From Boswellia sacra (Eukaryota; Streptophyta; Magnoliopsida; Sapindales; Burseraceae): 64,000 bases of DNA. Location of the stretch: positions 1 to 64,000 of the forward strand of contig SNVD02013834.1 in NCBI GenBank assembly GCA_013180625.2, in the 5' to 3' direction. Of this stretch, positions 36,932 through 48,757 are shown one piece after another. The notes beneath the pieces were generated by a model. That model did no database searches. It had not been told where the DNA came from and saw only the letters and a list, made by a program, of their open reading frames with translations. Position 1 is the stretch's first letter. Each line of letters opens with the position of its first letter. The translations under genes and the position numbers were made by a program.

Positions 36932-37013
36932 CCGCTCATTTATTTTTTGCCCCACCCTGCCCCACCCCTTTAAGGGGCAATGGGGCGGGGCGGGGCAAAA
37001 AATAAATGAGCGG
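36932..37013. repeat. Subterminal hairpin of the hAT element
   Basis: Two 33-base arms (36932-36964 and 36981-37013) are inverted copies with two or three mismatches, and hold CCGCTCATTTATTTTTTGCC and its complement. The loop itself contains CCCCTTTAAGGGG. Confidence 0.9.
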
Positions 37014-37389
37014 GGCGGGCCTGGGTAGTAGCTGCCCCAAACCCGCCCCATTGCCAACCCTAACCATATTTTCATTTGGTTCTTGCTCTCAACCTCCAGC
37101 TCTCTTTTTCTCCCCATAGTTTTGCCAATAAATCGAGGAAGAAGAAGGAAGTAACAGGTAGGGAAGAGGTAAGGCTTAATTCCTCCAATTTCTTATATTT
37201 TCCATGAAGTTTTGAATAAATTTAGCGTGTTATAGCATAAGTTATGGTATTTTTGTGTTGTGCATTACCTGAAACTTATTAGCAACATAATTTATGATGA
37301 ATTACAAAAGATTTAAGAAGTTTGGATGATGATAGGAAGTTAGAAATTATGATTAAGAAATCCTACGAGGCTCTATATTGTGCAGTGGT

Positions 37390-38018
37390 TGTCACACCTC
37401 TAAAATCACTCATTCAAAGTTTAGCAAACAATAGTCTCATTACGAAAAATCACAGTAATTTAACAAAATTCAACTTTCATTTCTTTAGAAACAAAGTTCT
37501 ATGTCACAATCACTGTATATCAAATTATATATATATTTTGAAACATAGAAAATGACCTATCAAAAGACAAAGACAAAATAAATAAGGCTGCAGCGGCCCT
37601 GTGGTTGTTAAGGGAACTCTATCATTTCTACCCAAAAATCCTCCAACAGTCTTCAAAACTAGTGGTCACCTGAGGTACACAATAAATTTAGCGAGTAAAA
37701 CTCAGTAAGTAAGCCATTTCAAAATGCTACAGTCATTAATCAACCAAAAATTGAGTTACTATGCTATTACTGATAATTTCTTAGGGTACAAGCAATAATA
37801 ACTTGTATTAGAAGACAAAACACAGAAATTATTGTTCATAACACAGAAATTACTGTTCATACACTGCTATGCAAAGAAAGTGGAGCGGGAGCGCCAACTT
37901 TCTGACTGGGCTAAATTTGGACAACTAAATTGTGCTCCTGCGCAATAGAGATGGCGCAGCTGCGCCAATTTTCTGTTTGGCCTATCTTGGTTAGCTCATT
38001 TCCTTCACTTATATGTAT
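37390..38018 (-). repeat. 3' part of a long LTR, reversed and truncated
   Basis: Starting TGTCACACCTC, the sequence is the reverse complement of the 3' end of the solo LTR: 36170-36347 pairs with 37390-37720 (block GGTACACAA, then CTCAGTAAGTAAGC). Motifs around GGCGCAGCTGCGCC match the 35780-36000 region of the LTR. The match ends at 38018, where kinase sequence begins. Confidence 0.75.
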
Positions 38019-38491
38019 ATCAGAAAAGAGTGGTGTATACAGCTATGGAGTGGCCCTGCTTGAGATTGTTGGTGGCAGGAGGAGGTTATTATCCGAGGGA
38101 TGATTCAGAGAAAGCTCATTTTCCATCTTATGCATTCAAGATGTTGGAAAACTGAGAGAAATCATTGACCCCAAGCTAGACATCAATGCAAAAGACGAGA
38201 GTTGTCAATGCAATTAAAGTTGCATTGTGGTGCATACAAGAGGACATGCATTTGAGACCACCTATGACTAAAGTTGTCCAAATGCTTGAAGGTAGCTCTG
38301 ATGTTCCACTGCCCCCAATCCCTTGTTCTCAGGCATACACAAGTTTTATTAAGTGGAGCAATGAAGAGGATACTTCCTCAACTCTAATGGATGACAGTAA
38401 TGGTGGAATTTGTCACTGGTTCAACTATCAGGCCCGAGATGATGCTCATTTGTTTAAGACTGATGGAGATATACCCCTGAGTTTTCTATGA
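38019..38491 (+). pseudogene. Receptor-kinase pseudogene, C-terminal kinase fragment
   Basis: The fragment starts at ISEKSGVYSYGVALLEI, which is kinase subdomain IX (residues ~663-680 of the intact protein), and runs to the C-terminus (KVALWCIQEDMHLRPPMTKV, then PLPPIP). A frameshift and a stop fall near 38100 and 38150; the last frame is open from 38186 to 38491. The C-terminal tail is extended past the intact protein's end. The glycine loop, the catalytic loop and DFG are all missing. It is probably the other end of the gene that begins at 31612. Confidence 0.87.
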
Positions 38492-39109
38492 ATCATTATG
38501 AGGCATGAAAATTGCTAGTTTTCTGCAATTTGTTCTTATGTAATAAAGTTGAATCTCAATAAATTGCTTTAGCAAATAGAAGTTTATTCTCACCTTTTGT
38601 GAAATATCTGTCCGCAATATCTTTAGAGTGTATTCGAGTTTTACTTTGGAGAGAGATTGATTGTTCCTGCTTTGACTGCATGATGAAACTCAGATATGGC
38701 CATTCTTTTTTCCTAGTATTATGTACAAGTAACTTGGAACACTCGCCAGATTTGTGAGGAAAACTTTTTGACATATCTGTTTACATTTAAATTTCATATA
38801 CTGCATTTCTTTTCCTCTTTTAGTCATGCATTTTCAGCAAGCAACAGAAATCCCAGGAAACGGAAAATTAATTAAGGTATTGCTGCTTTAAAAGTCCCTC
38901 TGTTTCTGTATAAGCAATGCATTTCATAATGCTATAGTATCAATATGCTGACTTGGTCGAAAGATTTTGTGTTCGAATACAAATTCTTTCTTGAAAATCC
39001 TTGGCAAAGAGATGCAAAACCGTCGATCTTTATTCAAGTTCACCTAGCTCTTAAGTATAAGCTAATCGTGACGAATGAAAGCTAGTAGGTTGTGAACTAT
39101 TTGAGCCAT
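38492..39109 (+). other. Receptor-kinase 3' flank (plus-strand copy) and spacer
   Basis: 38500-38780 is the reverse complement of the downstream flank of the intact kinase (40300-40560), with shared blocks such as GGCATGAAAATTGCTAG and TTGGAACACTCG. It confirms the orientation of the pseudogene before it. 38790-39109 has no gene. Confidence 0.72.
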
Positions 39110-39716
39110 CAGAACCTAAAATGGCAACCAGGTAGAATTTTTCCCTGGATAGTAGGAAAAGATTAATTGGAAAAGCAATGTGTTATTCTTGTTATAGAAT
39201 TTCCGTGGACCAGCCACGAGATGCAGAGTAGACCATGCCACCGAGTTTGCTAATGGTTTTATGCATTTCATTTGCCAACGACTTATAGATTTGTTGAGTT
39301 TTATACCCTCCATACAAGACCAAATTGCTAGACTGATTTCCAGAGAGGCACTCAAGTTGCTATTTCTGAGAGAAGTTCTAATTTTCATTCCAGCCAAAAA
39401 CTCCTGGCCGGGTAAAAGGATATCAGTTGGATGGCTAAAACTATGCCAAAGAATATCTCCAGTTTCCCCAAGCAATGCCAAGTTGCCTCAGTCCCGCAGT
39501 TCCATGGATGTAACTTTCTGTCCAGATATATTCATGGACCAAACTACAACATTTCCCTTCATCAAATAAATATTCCACTTCTATCAAACACAAACTTATG
39601 AGTATATCTAACCAACGAGAGTCTTTATTAGCAGTCCAAACTACTCTCATATAATTTCCAACGTGAACAATTGCTAGTAGAAATAATTGAACATCTGGGA
39701 AACGGCCATCCACATT
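39110..39716 (-). pseudogene. Receptor-kinase pseudogene, lectin fragment only
   Basis: On the minus strand it covers roughly residues 45-255 of the kinase family protein: GRFPDVQLFLLAIVHVG, RVVWTANKDS, then ILWHSFSHPTDILLPGQEF. There is no signal peptide, and no PAN, transmembrane or kinase part. At least two frame changes are visible, near 39620 and 39480. The plus-strand kinase fragment at 38019-38491 lies tail-to-tail with it. Confidence 0.85.
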
Positions 39717-40647
39717 ATTGAAATAAAAAATTAATTAACAAGTTTTCTTATCAATTTTCAACTTTTTTTTTTCAGATATATATACTTATAAGGTAGATGT
39801 TCAAAGCACTCCATTGAATGCATATAATCTTGAAATATTATCAAAACAAGTCAATCTAGATGATGTGAGCCTGGACCATCATAGGTTATGATATCATTAT
39901 GCTGTATAGGTGTTGGATTTTTCTAATAGTTGACGACTTATTAGCTTTCTTTTGTTAAAAATGAATGAATCCTAATTAGCTTAGAAATATGAAGCTGAAG
40001 TCAAATCAAGATCAATGATTATGCATCTTTTTATCAAGGATTGACCAAATGATTTTCTTCTGCTTTCTTAAGGATTCAATCATAAATTTTTTTCAATCAA
40101 TTCAGCATTGATACTATGCCATTAGAAAAATGCATTGCTTATACAGAAACAGGGGAACTTTCAGAGCAGCAGATAATAAACTTTCAGTTTCCCGTAATTT
40201 CTTTTACTTGCTGAAAAGGCTTTGCTAAAAGAAATAAAATTATTCAACAAATGAAATTTAAATTTAACCAGATTCCGACACAGATAAGTCGAAAAGTTTT
40301 TTGTCCCAGATCCGGCAAATGTTCCAAATTACTCCCGAGTAAGACTAGGAAAAAAGAATGCCCATGCATGAGTTCCATCATTGAGTCAAATCAGGAACGA
40401 TCAGTCTCTCTCAAAAGTAAAAATATATCTGTAAAGATACTGCGTTGTGGAACTTCAGAAAAGTTATGAATAATTTCCATAGTGCTAAAGCAATCCATTG
40501 AGATTCAACTTAAAAGTACAAAGAACAAATTACAGAAAACTAGCGACTCTCATGCTTCATAGAAACTACAGTAAAACTTCTTACAGCTGATAAATTGAAA
40601 ATTCACAACTCAGAGATACATCTCCATCAGTCCAGAAAAATTGAGCA
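39717..40647. other. Spacer and 3' flank of the intact kinase
   Basis: 39717-40010 shows no gene. 40010-40647 is the region downstream of the minus-strand kinase, including its probable 3' UTR. The same block recurs at 29225-29955 and, inverted, at 38500-38780. Confidence 0.65.
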
Positions 40648-43080
40648 TCATCTTGGGCCTGATAGTTGAACCACTGACAAAATTCCACCGTTATTATCAC
40701 CAAGTAGAGTTGAGGAAGAATCCCCTTCATTGCTCCACTTAATAGAACTTGTGTATGCCGGAGAACTCAATAGAGAAGGAGTTGGGGGCAGGGGAACATC
40801 ACAGCTACCTTCTAGCATTTGGAGAACTTTAGTCATAGGTGGTCTCAAATGCATCTCTTCTTGAATGCACCATAATGCAACTTTAATTGCGGTGACTACT
40901 CTCTCATCATCTTCATCGATGTCTAGCTTAGGATCAACGATTTCTCTTACCTTTCCTTCTTCCAACATCTTAGAGGCATAAGAAGGAAGATGAACTTTCT
41001 TTGAATCATCCTGATCCGGGTCATAACACCTCCTGCCACCAATGATCTCAAGCAAGACCATTCCATAGCCGTATACATCACTCTTCTCAGAAATAGGGTT
41101 GTTTCTTATCCATTCTGGTGCAAGGTACCCCCTTGTACCCCTCATTGTTGTGTATGCACGGCTCTCCTCATGAGTCATCAGCTTAGCCAAACCGAAGTCC
41201 GCAACTTTGGCAGTGAAATTTTCATCCAGAAGAATATTTTCAGGTTTAATGTCACAGTGGACAATCTTCACTTCACATTCTGAGTGGAGATAAGCTAATC
41301 CCTTTGCTGTGCCCAATGCAATATTGAATCTTTTATTCCAACTCAACAACTCACTTTCCTCTTCAGCCTTGAAAATCCATTTGTCTAGAGACCCATTTCC
41401 CAGGTACTCATAAGCAAGAAGTCTATAAGCTCCCTCAATGCAGAAGCCTCTGAGTTTGACCAGATGGAGATGATGAACATTACCAATTGTTCTAACCTCG
41501 GTTCCAAATTGCTTCTTCCCCTGCCCAATCGCCTCCAATTTTTTAACAGCCAATTTAGTACCGTCCGGTAGCTCACCAAGATAGACTGAGCCAAACCCTC
41601 CTTGGCCAATCTTTGTAGAGAAACTTTTAGTAGCTCGAGAAAGATCATTATAAGTGAAGCGAGCAGGCATACCAGGCAAATCGTCCAATAAAAAATCCTC
41701 TTCCAAGTTTTCCTGAGAAAAATTCATTGATCTCTTCTTTCTGTGATACCAAAGTCCAACATAGCATAGACCAGCAATCACCAATATGCTTGCAACAACT
41801 ATGACCACAGTTAATAATAGGGTCTTTTTCCCTCCATTGCTTCTTTCGCCACCATTTCCCCTGTAGATCTTCATATATGAAACATAACCGCTAGAATTCT
41901 GCTGAGAGCGTTGCAAATTGCCTATTTGGTCAAACAGAAAGCAACTTTTTGTGCTATTTTCGAAGAAAAGCACAGTGCAGGGGCAGTTACTAAGGCAAGC
42001 TTCTTTGCAAGCATCAAGATCGTACCTTGGGAATGGTGTAACAAAATTAAGTGCAAAATAGTCAAGTGATGCTCCGACATAGAAAAGCTCTGCTGAACCT
42101 TTGGAACTTTCATTACATGTAGAAGCAATTGGCGGCTTGCAGTTGAATTGAGACTGCAGAGATTCAGGGCACCTACAAAAACCTTCAAACTCACAAAAAT
42201 AATATGGGTCACAGCGCTGAGGAGTATCGCATGAATTTTGTGGTATCACAACTTTTTTGCGAGTAACTGCATCTCCACTTTGAAGAAGAGAAAATGTGAT
42301 TACCCCTTCATCGTCTAACATGAGAGCCCAGGTACCATTTCCATCGGTATTTTCGGAGAAGAGGAATTGCCAAAGCAAGTTATTATTCTGATCATAGAAA
42401 TTCCAGGCATCCGCCACCAGAGATGCGGTGTGAGCCTTGCCACTGACACTGCTATTGGTTTTTCGGCTATCATTTGCCAAAGACCAATAAGTTTGTGGAT
42501 TTTGATAGCCTGCATACAGGACCAAATCACCAGACTTGAATTCAAGATAAAATCTCAAACGATCTTTGTTTGGACGACTTGCAAGTGTCATTCCTTCCGA
42601 GAAATTTTGACCAGGTAAGAGGGTATCAGTTGGGTAGCTAAAACTCTGCCAAAGAATACTTCCATCATCGGCAAGCAACACCAGGTTGCCTGTATCCCTC
42701 AATTCCATGGATGCAACTTTTTTTCCCGAAGCATGCGGGGACCAAACTACATCATTTCCCATTTTCATGGAAACATTTCCGTTTTGGTCAAAAACAAACT
42801 TATCAGAATCGTCAACCAAAAGGGCTCTACTCGCAGTCCAAAGTCCTCTTCCACTGGTAATGTGTCTGAGAAGCAGCAAACGTTGTGTAATATTACGAGA
42901 ACGATAAAAGCCAAGACCGAAAACCGAGTTGTTAGATAACAGGAAATCGCTTTCGTTCCATTCACTCGTAGATGCTTCAAATCCAGGATATATCCGGCCA
43001 ATACGTTGAGAAACTACGTTACAGGTTTTCAACATAAGGAGACAGAAACACCAGATGCCACTATATTGGTACATACCCAT
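40648..43080 (-). CDS. G-type lectin S-receptor-like serine/threonine kinase (SD2-5-like), intact, 810 aa
   Basis: This is an intronless ORF. A signal peptide covers residues 1-24; the bulb-type lectin domain about 28-190; a cysteine-rich S-locus/EGF-like part about 284-315; a PAN/apple-like domain about 320-405; a transmembrane helix about 420-444; and the kinase about 486-760. Kinase residues are complete: glycine loop GQGGFGSV (492-499), Lys513, Glu528, catalytic Asp610, Asn615, DFG at 628-630 and APE near 654. The catalytic loop reads HCD, not HRD, so it is a non-RD kinase, a class often linked to immune signalling. The protein should sit in the plasma membrane and sense an extracellular ligand, which is unknown. 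Length and order match the SD2-5 group; the exact orthologue is not claimed. It is the only unbroken member of the cluster. Confidence 0.95.
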   Translation of the reverse strand: MGMYQYSGIWCFCLLMLKTCNVVSQRIGRIYPGFEASTSEWNESDFLLSNNSVFGLGFYRSRNITQRLLLLRHITSGRGLWTASRALLVDDSDKFVFDQNGNVSMKMGNDVVWSPHASGKKVASMELRDTGNLVLLADDGSILWQSFSYPTDTLLPGQNFSEGMTLASRPNKDRLRFYLEFKSGDLVLYAGYQNPQTYWSLANDSRKTNSSVSGKAHTASLVADAWNFYDQNNNLLWQFLFSENTDGNGTWALMLDDEGVITFSLLQSGDAVTRKKVVIPQNSCDTPQRCDPYYFCEFEGFCRCPESLQSQFNCKPPIASTCNESSKGSAELFYVGASLDYFALNFVTPFPRYDLDACKEACLSNCPCTVLFFENSTKSCFLFDQIGNLQRSQQNSSGYVSYMKIYRGNGGERSNGGKKTLLLTVVIVVASILVIAGLCYVGLWYHRKKRSMNFSQENLEEDFLLDDLPGMPARFTYNDLSRATKSFSTKIGQGGFGSVYLGELPDGTKLAVKKLEAIGQGKKQFGTEVRTIGNVHHLHLVKLRGFCIEGAYRLLAYEYLGNGSLDKWIFKAEEESELLSWNKRFNIALGTAKGLAYLHSECEVKIVHCDIKPENILLDENFTAKVADFGLAKLMTHEESRAYTTMRGTRGYLAPEWIRNNPISEKSDVYGYGMVLLEIIGGRRCYDPDQDDSKKVHLPSYASKMLEEGKVREIVDPKLDIDEDDERVVTAIKVALWCIQEEMHLRPPMTKVLQMLEGSCDVPLPPTPSLLSSPAYTSSIKWSNEGDSSSTLLGDNNGGILSVVQLSGPR

Positions 43081-44599
43081 AATTTCTGTAACTGCATCAA
43101 CTCACTGAGGCTGAGATTTGCTAAATAGAAACCAGAAAATTAAAATCTGTCTAAAGTTGACTCAATTAACTTTTCTGTAGCAAGAAATCCACCCAATCAA
43201 AAGAAACCTAGTTGTGGGTCAATCCTAATGTAAGAGTAACAATGACTCAATACCAGTTTACGTTCTTGGGCCTGAGCTTAACTTTAATATTGAAACCTAA
43301 ATATTTTTTTCTACAAAAGGATATTGTTTTTCTTCAAAGCAGCTAAATTTCTAGCGGTCACAAATAAGTTATTAAATACAAAGAATTACAACTTACAGTC
43401 AAAATATTTAACAAACAAAGAGAGAAAGGAAAAGTGACTCAGCTGCTCATTAGCTTGTTTATTCAGCAGTTACAGAAACAAATGAGTTTGCGAGATGTGT
43501 TCATAGGCTTTCCACTCTGGAATTGTTATAGCTGCTGGCTGCTGCCTTTTGGCCTTTTCATTTCTATGCAACTTCTTATTGCTTGTTGCTCATAGTTGGC
43601 GCGTAAAATGGAGAGAACTTAGAAGTTACGATTGTACTTGTCTCTTTCTTTCCATTAGGCAATTAGCTAAGGTTTGTTTAATATTTATTCGTTAGGTAAT
43701 TAGGTGCAGAACCTGAGTCGGCTATGCCACTATTGTATGAAAATCATTTGATAACAAAAGGTACCAAATAAATTAAGAATTCATACATTCGTTGACCAAC
43801 CCTTTGTCTAACTATAAAACACAAAAACATTCTTCATATATATATATATATAAAATAAGAATACATAAATATTATAAAATAATTTTAATATTTTAAGCCT
43901 GATATTTCAAGTCTTCATGAACTCTTTTTGTTTTATTTATTTATTTTTTTTATAGCGATATGTGTCTAGTTCGAGTCAAATAATGTTTATAAGACTCTTG
44001 TTTAATGTATGTCAAAATTGACTACTTATAATAGTGGAGCAGTTGAGAAGTTTAATATCTAATTGTCTTAATCTAGTATTGGGATAATGGCTAGCTTATG
44101 ATTAAAGGGTCATTTTATTTAATTTAAAATTGTATTGAAATCCATTAAAATAAACTTTCATACTAAAATACAACGATAACACCTTTCAAATAATGCTGAA
44201 TGAAAATATTATAAGCTTTCTCTTAATTTATAATTATATATTATTTATATTAATTTATCTTCTTTTACTATTATTATTCAATTTAATTTGATATCTCTAG
44301 AAACAATTCTTGGCTCCGTCCTTGACAATGAGTGTATAAAAATAAATAAATAAATAAAATGTTGCCTCAAAACATAAAAACAACAATGTAAACTACCCTT
44401 ATTTTGTCTTTTCTTACATCGATTTAGTTGGCAATAGTTGTTGAAGATGGAAAATTCATGTTTATTCCAAAACTTACGTTGTTTGGCAACATTTCTTTCC
44501 TTCCGTAATATGAGACAGCTAATCTAACGAGGGGTTGAGCAGAATGAGTTATTCTAACTATATTGTTGGGTTGGAAACACGCAAAATCTACAGCCCACA
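43081..44599. other. Upstream flank of the intact kinase
   Basis: No gene. The region holds the probable promoter of the minus-strand kinase. It is duplicated at 3916-6354 and 15938-16060, where it carries a MITE and a Sirevirus that are absent here. The empty MITE site is ATAAGACT at 43989-43996. Confidence 0.72.
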
Positions 44600-46250
44600 A
44601 GAGCTCTATTTATCATTTTTACCTGGTATATCAATTATACAATAAGACGATAGATACAGGAAATGAATCCCTTTAACAAGATAGACGTGCCTACCCTATC
44701 AATCACTCTTAACTCCACTGTTGCTTTCTCAAAAATCACTGTCTTCTTCAAGTGCTTGGAGATGGCGCATAACATTGGCACTGCTGAGCTCTCAGTACAA
44801 TATATCATTTTTTAATGCATAAGATCAAACTAATTCTTGAGTGTAATAATATGCGTCCAACTATTATGAGGTTAATTTAAGATGAATAGGATGCTTTTTT
44901 CTGCTACACAAATCGAAATAATATTTGTAGGAGATAGATCCAAGAAATGACTTAAGCTAGATTCACGGAGAAAAATGTTTATGTACTGAAGACTTAATAA
45001 TAAATTATAAAGTGCATGCTTTTTAAAAGTTTACACGAAGATCTTATATGGTTTATTTATATCAAGGCATGCAAGTGGGGAAATGACGACTCGACATTTA
45101 GCAATATTCGCTCAGAACATGTTCTTAATGGAATTAAGTGCATCTAACCCAAACTTGTTTTGAAGAAAATGATTGAGAAATCCTCCTCAAGTGATGATTG
45201 TGATGGCCTAGTTCGAATAAACTGGATTGAAAATCCAACTCAGCTTGAAATGTTGGAGTTGGATGATCGAGAGATCCTCGTCAAGTGATGATTGTTTATA
45301 TTTTACCTGCTTCAGTCAATGACATGAAACAAATGTTTGATTTAGTACTTGTGTTGAAGAGGCCAGCATCGAATGTCACAGTGAAGGGCAGAAGCAACTG
45401 AAGTCGTGACTGCTTGTATGGTGTACTAATACAATTGCGTGACCTATGCTTCAACTTTGTCACTTAGTCAAATTTCTAAATTTCTAAACTTCTAATGAGG
45501 GAGACGCATGCAAAGAGATGAAAGGGATTGGTGGACGATTAAGAGGGCTGGGACAGCTCCAATACCTAGATTGTCGAAGCAATCACTGTTTTAATTTAGA
45601 TTTCATATCATAAAGTTTCTCCTAATAGTTATAATTATAGAGAGATTCTGTTGCTCTGTTTGTAATTGTATTATTGTTTATAGATTGCACCTATCTTTCA
45701 AGAAGCAAGAATTGAAATGTCACACTCTTCAATGGGCTTTGAGAATGGTTATTGAACTGAAATGAAGAAGCTAAGGAACTGAAGGGGGCTGGCAGTGAAA
45801 ATCAACATCGAATCACCTCTGGTTGTTGAGTTGTTTTTGTCTCACATTAACTTGTTGGTGTTCTTACAAGGTGTCTCACTTTCACAAAGCCTTTTAATAG
45901 ACATTGTTGGAAATATATTCATCATTGACAACAGTTTAGGCAAAAAAAAAAATTTGTATCACGCTGATTATAGAATGTACATACTTTGTTTTATAGGGTC
46001 AGTGATCCTGTAACATTTCAATGAATAAAGTTTATAAGGAAGTTTATTACTATCCTGAGAGTTCAGCAGTAACAGCGTAATGGCCATCTCTGAGCGCTTG
46101 AAGAAGCCAGAGATTATTGAGAAGGTCCAATTAATTCTTGAGTGTGAAAAGATAAAGCAGACACAGGTGGGAACTGTCGTTCCGGCCCACTTTCTGCTAA
46201 GAAGACAAAAGTAAATAGAGACTATTAAAAGATGGTACCGACCATCAAGA
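44600..46250 (+). pseudogene. TNL relic A
   Basis: The stretch aligns with 57490-59550. It holds the TNL segment after the TIR exon (IEKSSSSDDCDGLVRIN, near 45175-45225) joined directly to a leucine-rich-repeat piece (PTQLEMLELDD), with the NB-ARC core missing. After that, the LRR is further shortened compared with relic B. The TNL 3' region follows (45300-46020). Upstream of 45160 there is no TIR. It cannot encode a receptor. Confidence 0.8.
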
Positions 46251-48757
46251 CTATTAATCTTCTAACAAATTTGTTTTTGTTTTTATTATTATTATTTTTT
46301 AACGCAAACTAAAAACTATGAGTGAATAAATGGCATTAGTAGTGAATTTATCTTGGTAAACCTTATTACATATTCATGGATATGAATCATGATGACCCAC
46401 AATAAAATAATTCAGCCTTTGATTTTTTTGTTCTTCTGACTTCAAAAGAAAATAAAGTCTAAAGAAAATTCACAGGAAGCCTCCAGGAAAGGGGCAACAG
46501 GGCCACCAATTGAAGACCTACCGGCAGACAGCAAATTTTAGGGTTCAAGTGAGTCGGAAAAGTTCCAACTTCCAAGAAATTAACAAACATAAAATAATGA
46601 AGAATGTCTCAGAAATTTTACTTACCGGAAACGTTATGGGCTCATTGAATAGTAATATGCATCCAACTGTTACAAGCTTTTTCCACTACCAAATGGATAT
46701 ATCCGAAGGAAATAAATATGTTATAACAAATTAATTATAAAAGTTTACACAGTAAAAGGTTTCCCTTGAATAATAAGACAAGCCAAATATCCAAGTCTAC
46801 CCCCTTATCTCAGGCAGTCAAGGGCTATTTGGTACGAGGGTGTCTGACTATTGTAATGAGAATCTTAAATCTAATCCTTATTTGATTGGCTTATTAGGTT
46901 TTTTAAATCATAGAATTGGGTCTTCTCATAGGTTTCAAACGGCACTCTATTGGGTAATATCAAACCCTCTCAACACTTAGAGTTTAGGAAACCTAAACTC
47001 ATTTTTATATAAATTTATTTATTTATATATTTATATTACATTGAAAAATACTACTAAATTATATATAAATTTGTACAAACTTATATACATATAATAAATA
47101 AACTTCGATATAAATATATAAATAAAAATATTATTTATATAATTAATTAAATACATAATATAATATATAAAATATTAAAATTTAATTTAATTAATTAAAT
47201 AAAATAATATAGGTAATAATATAATACAATACAGATATTTAAGATAAATATATTTATATATATAAATAAAATATATAACATATAAATTAATAAATATTAA
47301 TAAATATTTATATATATTTATTTACAAAAAATTTGAATTTAAAAAATTAAATTAATTAAAATAAAAATACAATATATAAAAAACTATATTTATGTGTAAG
47401 TTTAATTTAATTTAAATCATAGAGATTAAATTTATTATATATATTATATAAATTAATAGATATTTATTTATAAAAAATTAAACTTAAGAAAATTAAATTT
47501 AATAAAAATATAAATATGAAAAATTAAAACTATAAGTAAAATAAATTTAATTTAGATTAAATTTATTTATAAATAAATAATATAGTATAAAAATTTAAAT
47601 TTATATGTAAGCTAAATTAAAATTAAAATTATATTAAATAAATTTATTTTTATTTAAAAATTTATTTATATATGAATAAATTTATAAATAAATTTATTTT
47701 TTGTTAATATATTTATTATGATAATTCATTTATATATTATATATTATATAATACAGATTTTATAATATATACTAGGGTTTTACCATGCGATACTTTGTTT
47801 TGTATTAAGATAACACTGTATATATATATATAATAAATTTAAAAATCTTCAAAGTTATTAATTGCATATATTTTAATTTTTTATTGTATATTAGAACATG
47901 AAAAATAAAATAAGTATTTTTGATATATTCAAAAAAAATTTCATTATATAGTATTACTCACATATTGATTAAAATTAGTATATTCTTATATATAACCTGA
48001 CATAGTAATCTGATTCTCATAGGAATTAAAGACAAGACTTCTATGGACATCCAAACAAAATAATAATGTTTCTTTCCTAAAGATTAGAATCTATATTTCG
48101 CCTTTTCAAGAATGGCATGATTAATAAATTATAATTAAGATAAAAAAAATGATCAAAGTTTACAAAAATTGTTAGTAAACTTTATATAGTGCAATTAATG
48201 CAGGGCAGAAACAGGAAGAGGATAATCAGAGGAAGAACAGAAACAAGAATGCTAGATGTTCATCTAGAAAAAAAAAAAAAAAAAAGGAAGAAGCCGAGGG
48301 CTTCTCACCGAGAATTCTTCAAGAATTCTGAAACAAATTCACACTTTCTTTTCGTTTTCACTGAGGCAAACATACAACCTAATTGCACCAAGGCTTTATT
48401 GTGCACCACAACTAAAATATGAAAAAACCGAAAGTCTTGCACAAGCATTAAGTATAAGCTTGGCTCCACACCACACACATAGCTCGGGACGCTGGCACAA
48501 AAAAAGAAAAAGAGCCTGGCTCCACACGCACATGGCTCCAGCACAAGAAAGCTTGGCTCCACATGCTTATGGCTCAAGGCACCCATGACTTGACCGCCTT
48601 CGTGCGCTGGATCAGCCAGTGATCAAGCTTCATCGAACCTTGCTAGCATGAAAATATCTTTTATATATATGTGTGTGTTTTCTTTTCTTACATCATGTCA
48701 TGCAAGTCACATTACAGGAAGCTTCGAGGAAGAACTACTGGCAGAAAAGCAAATTAA
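46251..48757. other. Intergenic, AT-rich; TNL-type flank blocks at both ends
   Basis: 46450-46570 matches TNL upstream flanks at 51400-51490 and 59760-59830. 46840-48060 is extremely AT-rich and may be another transposon, but I could not prove ends. 48189-48640 has an A run at 48270-48287 and three copies of a TTGGCTCCACA motif; I do not recognise it. No gene is supported. Confidence 0.55.
46960..47790. repeat. Low-complexity AT-rich tract
   Basis: Almost only A and T over about 800 bases, mostly permutations of TTTATATAAATTTA and similar. No coding capacity. Confidence 0.9.

Larger units (their letters stand above)
32114..37062. mobile_element. Non-autonomous hAT element (1.16 kb) expanded by a nested solo LTR
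   Basis: The ends are TAGGGATGACAAAATG at the left and TAGGGTTGGCAATGGGGCGG when the right end is read inward, a common plant hAT terminus. A perfect 8-bp direct repeat ACCATATT flanks them (32106-32113 and 37063-37070), the hAT signature length. Both subterminal regions are rich in GGGGCGGG. No transposase was seen. The 3786-bp LTR plus its duplication accounts for the rest of the length. Confidence 0.9.
31907..37388 (+). repeat. Old LTR of the long TGTAACA family, split by a hAT element
   Basis: The left part (31907-32113) begins TGTGACATTCTG and has a TATA-like ATTTATATAAGGGG before the break. The right part (37063-37388) continues with a leader rich in GAAGAAGAAGG and a stretch (GGATGATGATAGGAAG) matching 33015-33035 of the younger LTR. 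It is therefore an older relative of the solo LTR that now lies inside it. Its 3' part is missing; reversed LTR sequence follows at 37390. Confidence 0.6.

Noticed and set aside
47760..47800. Helitron-like motif (TACTAGGGTTTTACC)
   Set aside because: No 3' hairpin with a CTRR end could be tied to it.
46820..48070. Possible DNA transposon around the AT-rich tract
   Set aside because: Weak terminal similarity (TTTGGTACGAGG versus TTTGGATGTCC) and no convincing target duplication.
48189..48640. Poly-A run and repeated TTGGCTCCACA motif as a LINE or SINE tail
   Set aside because: No target duplication, promoter boxes or reverse transcriptase sequence seen.
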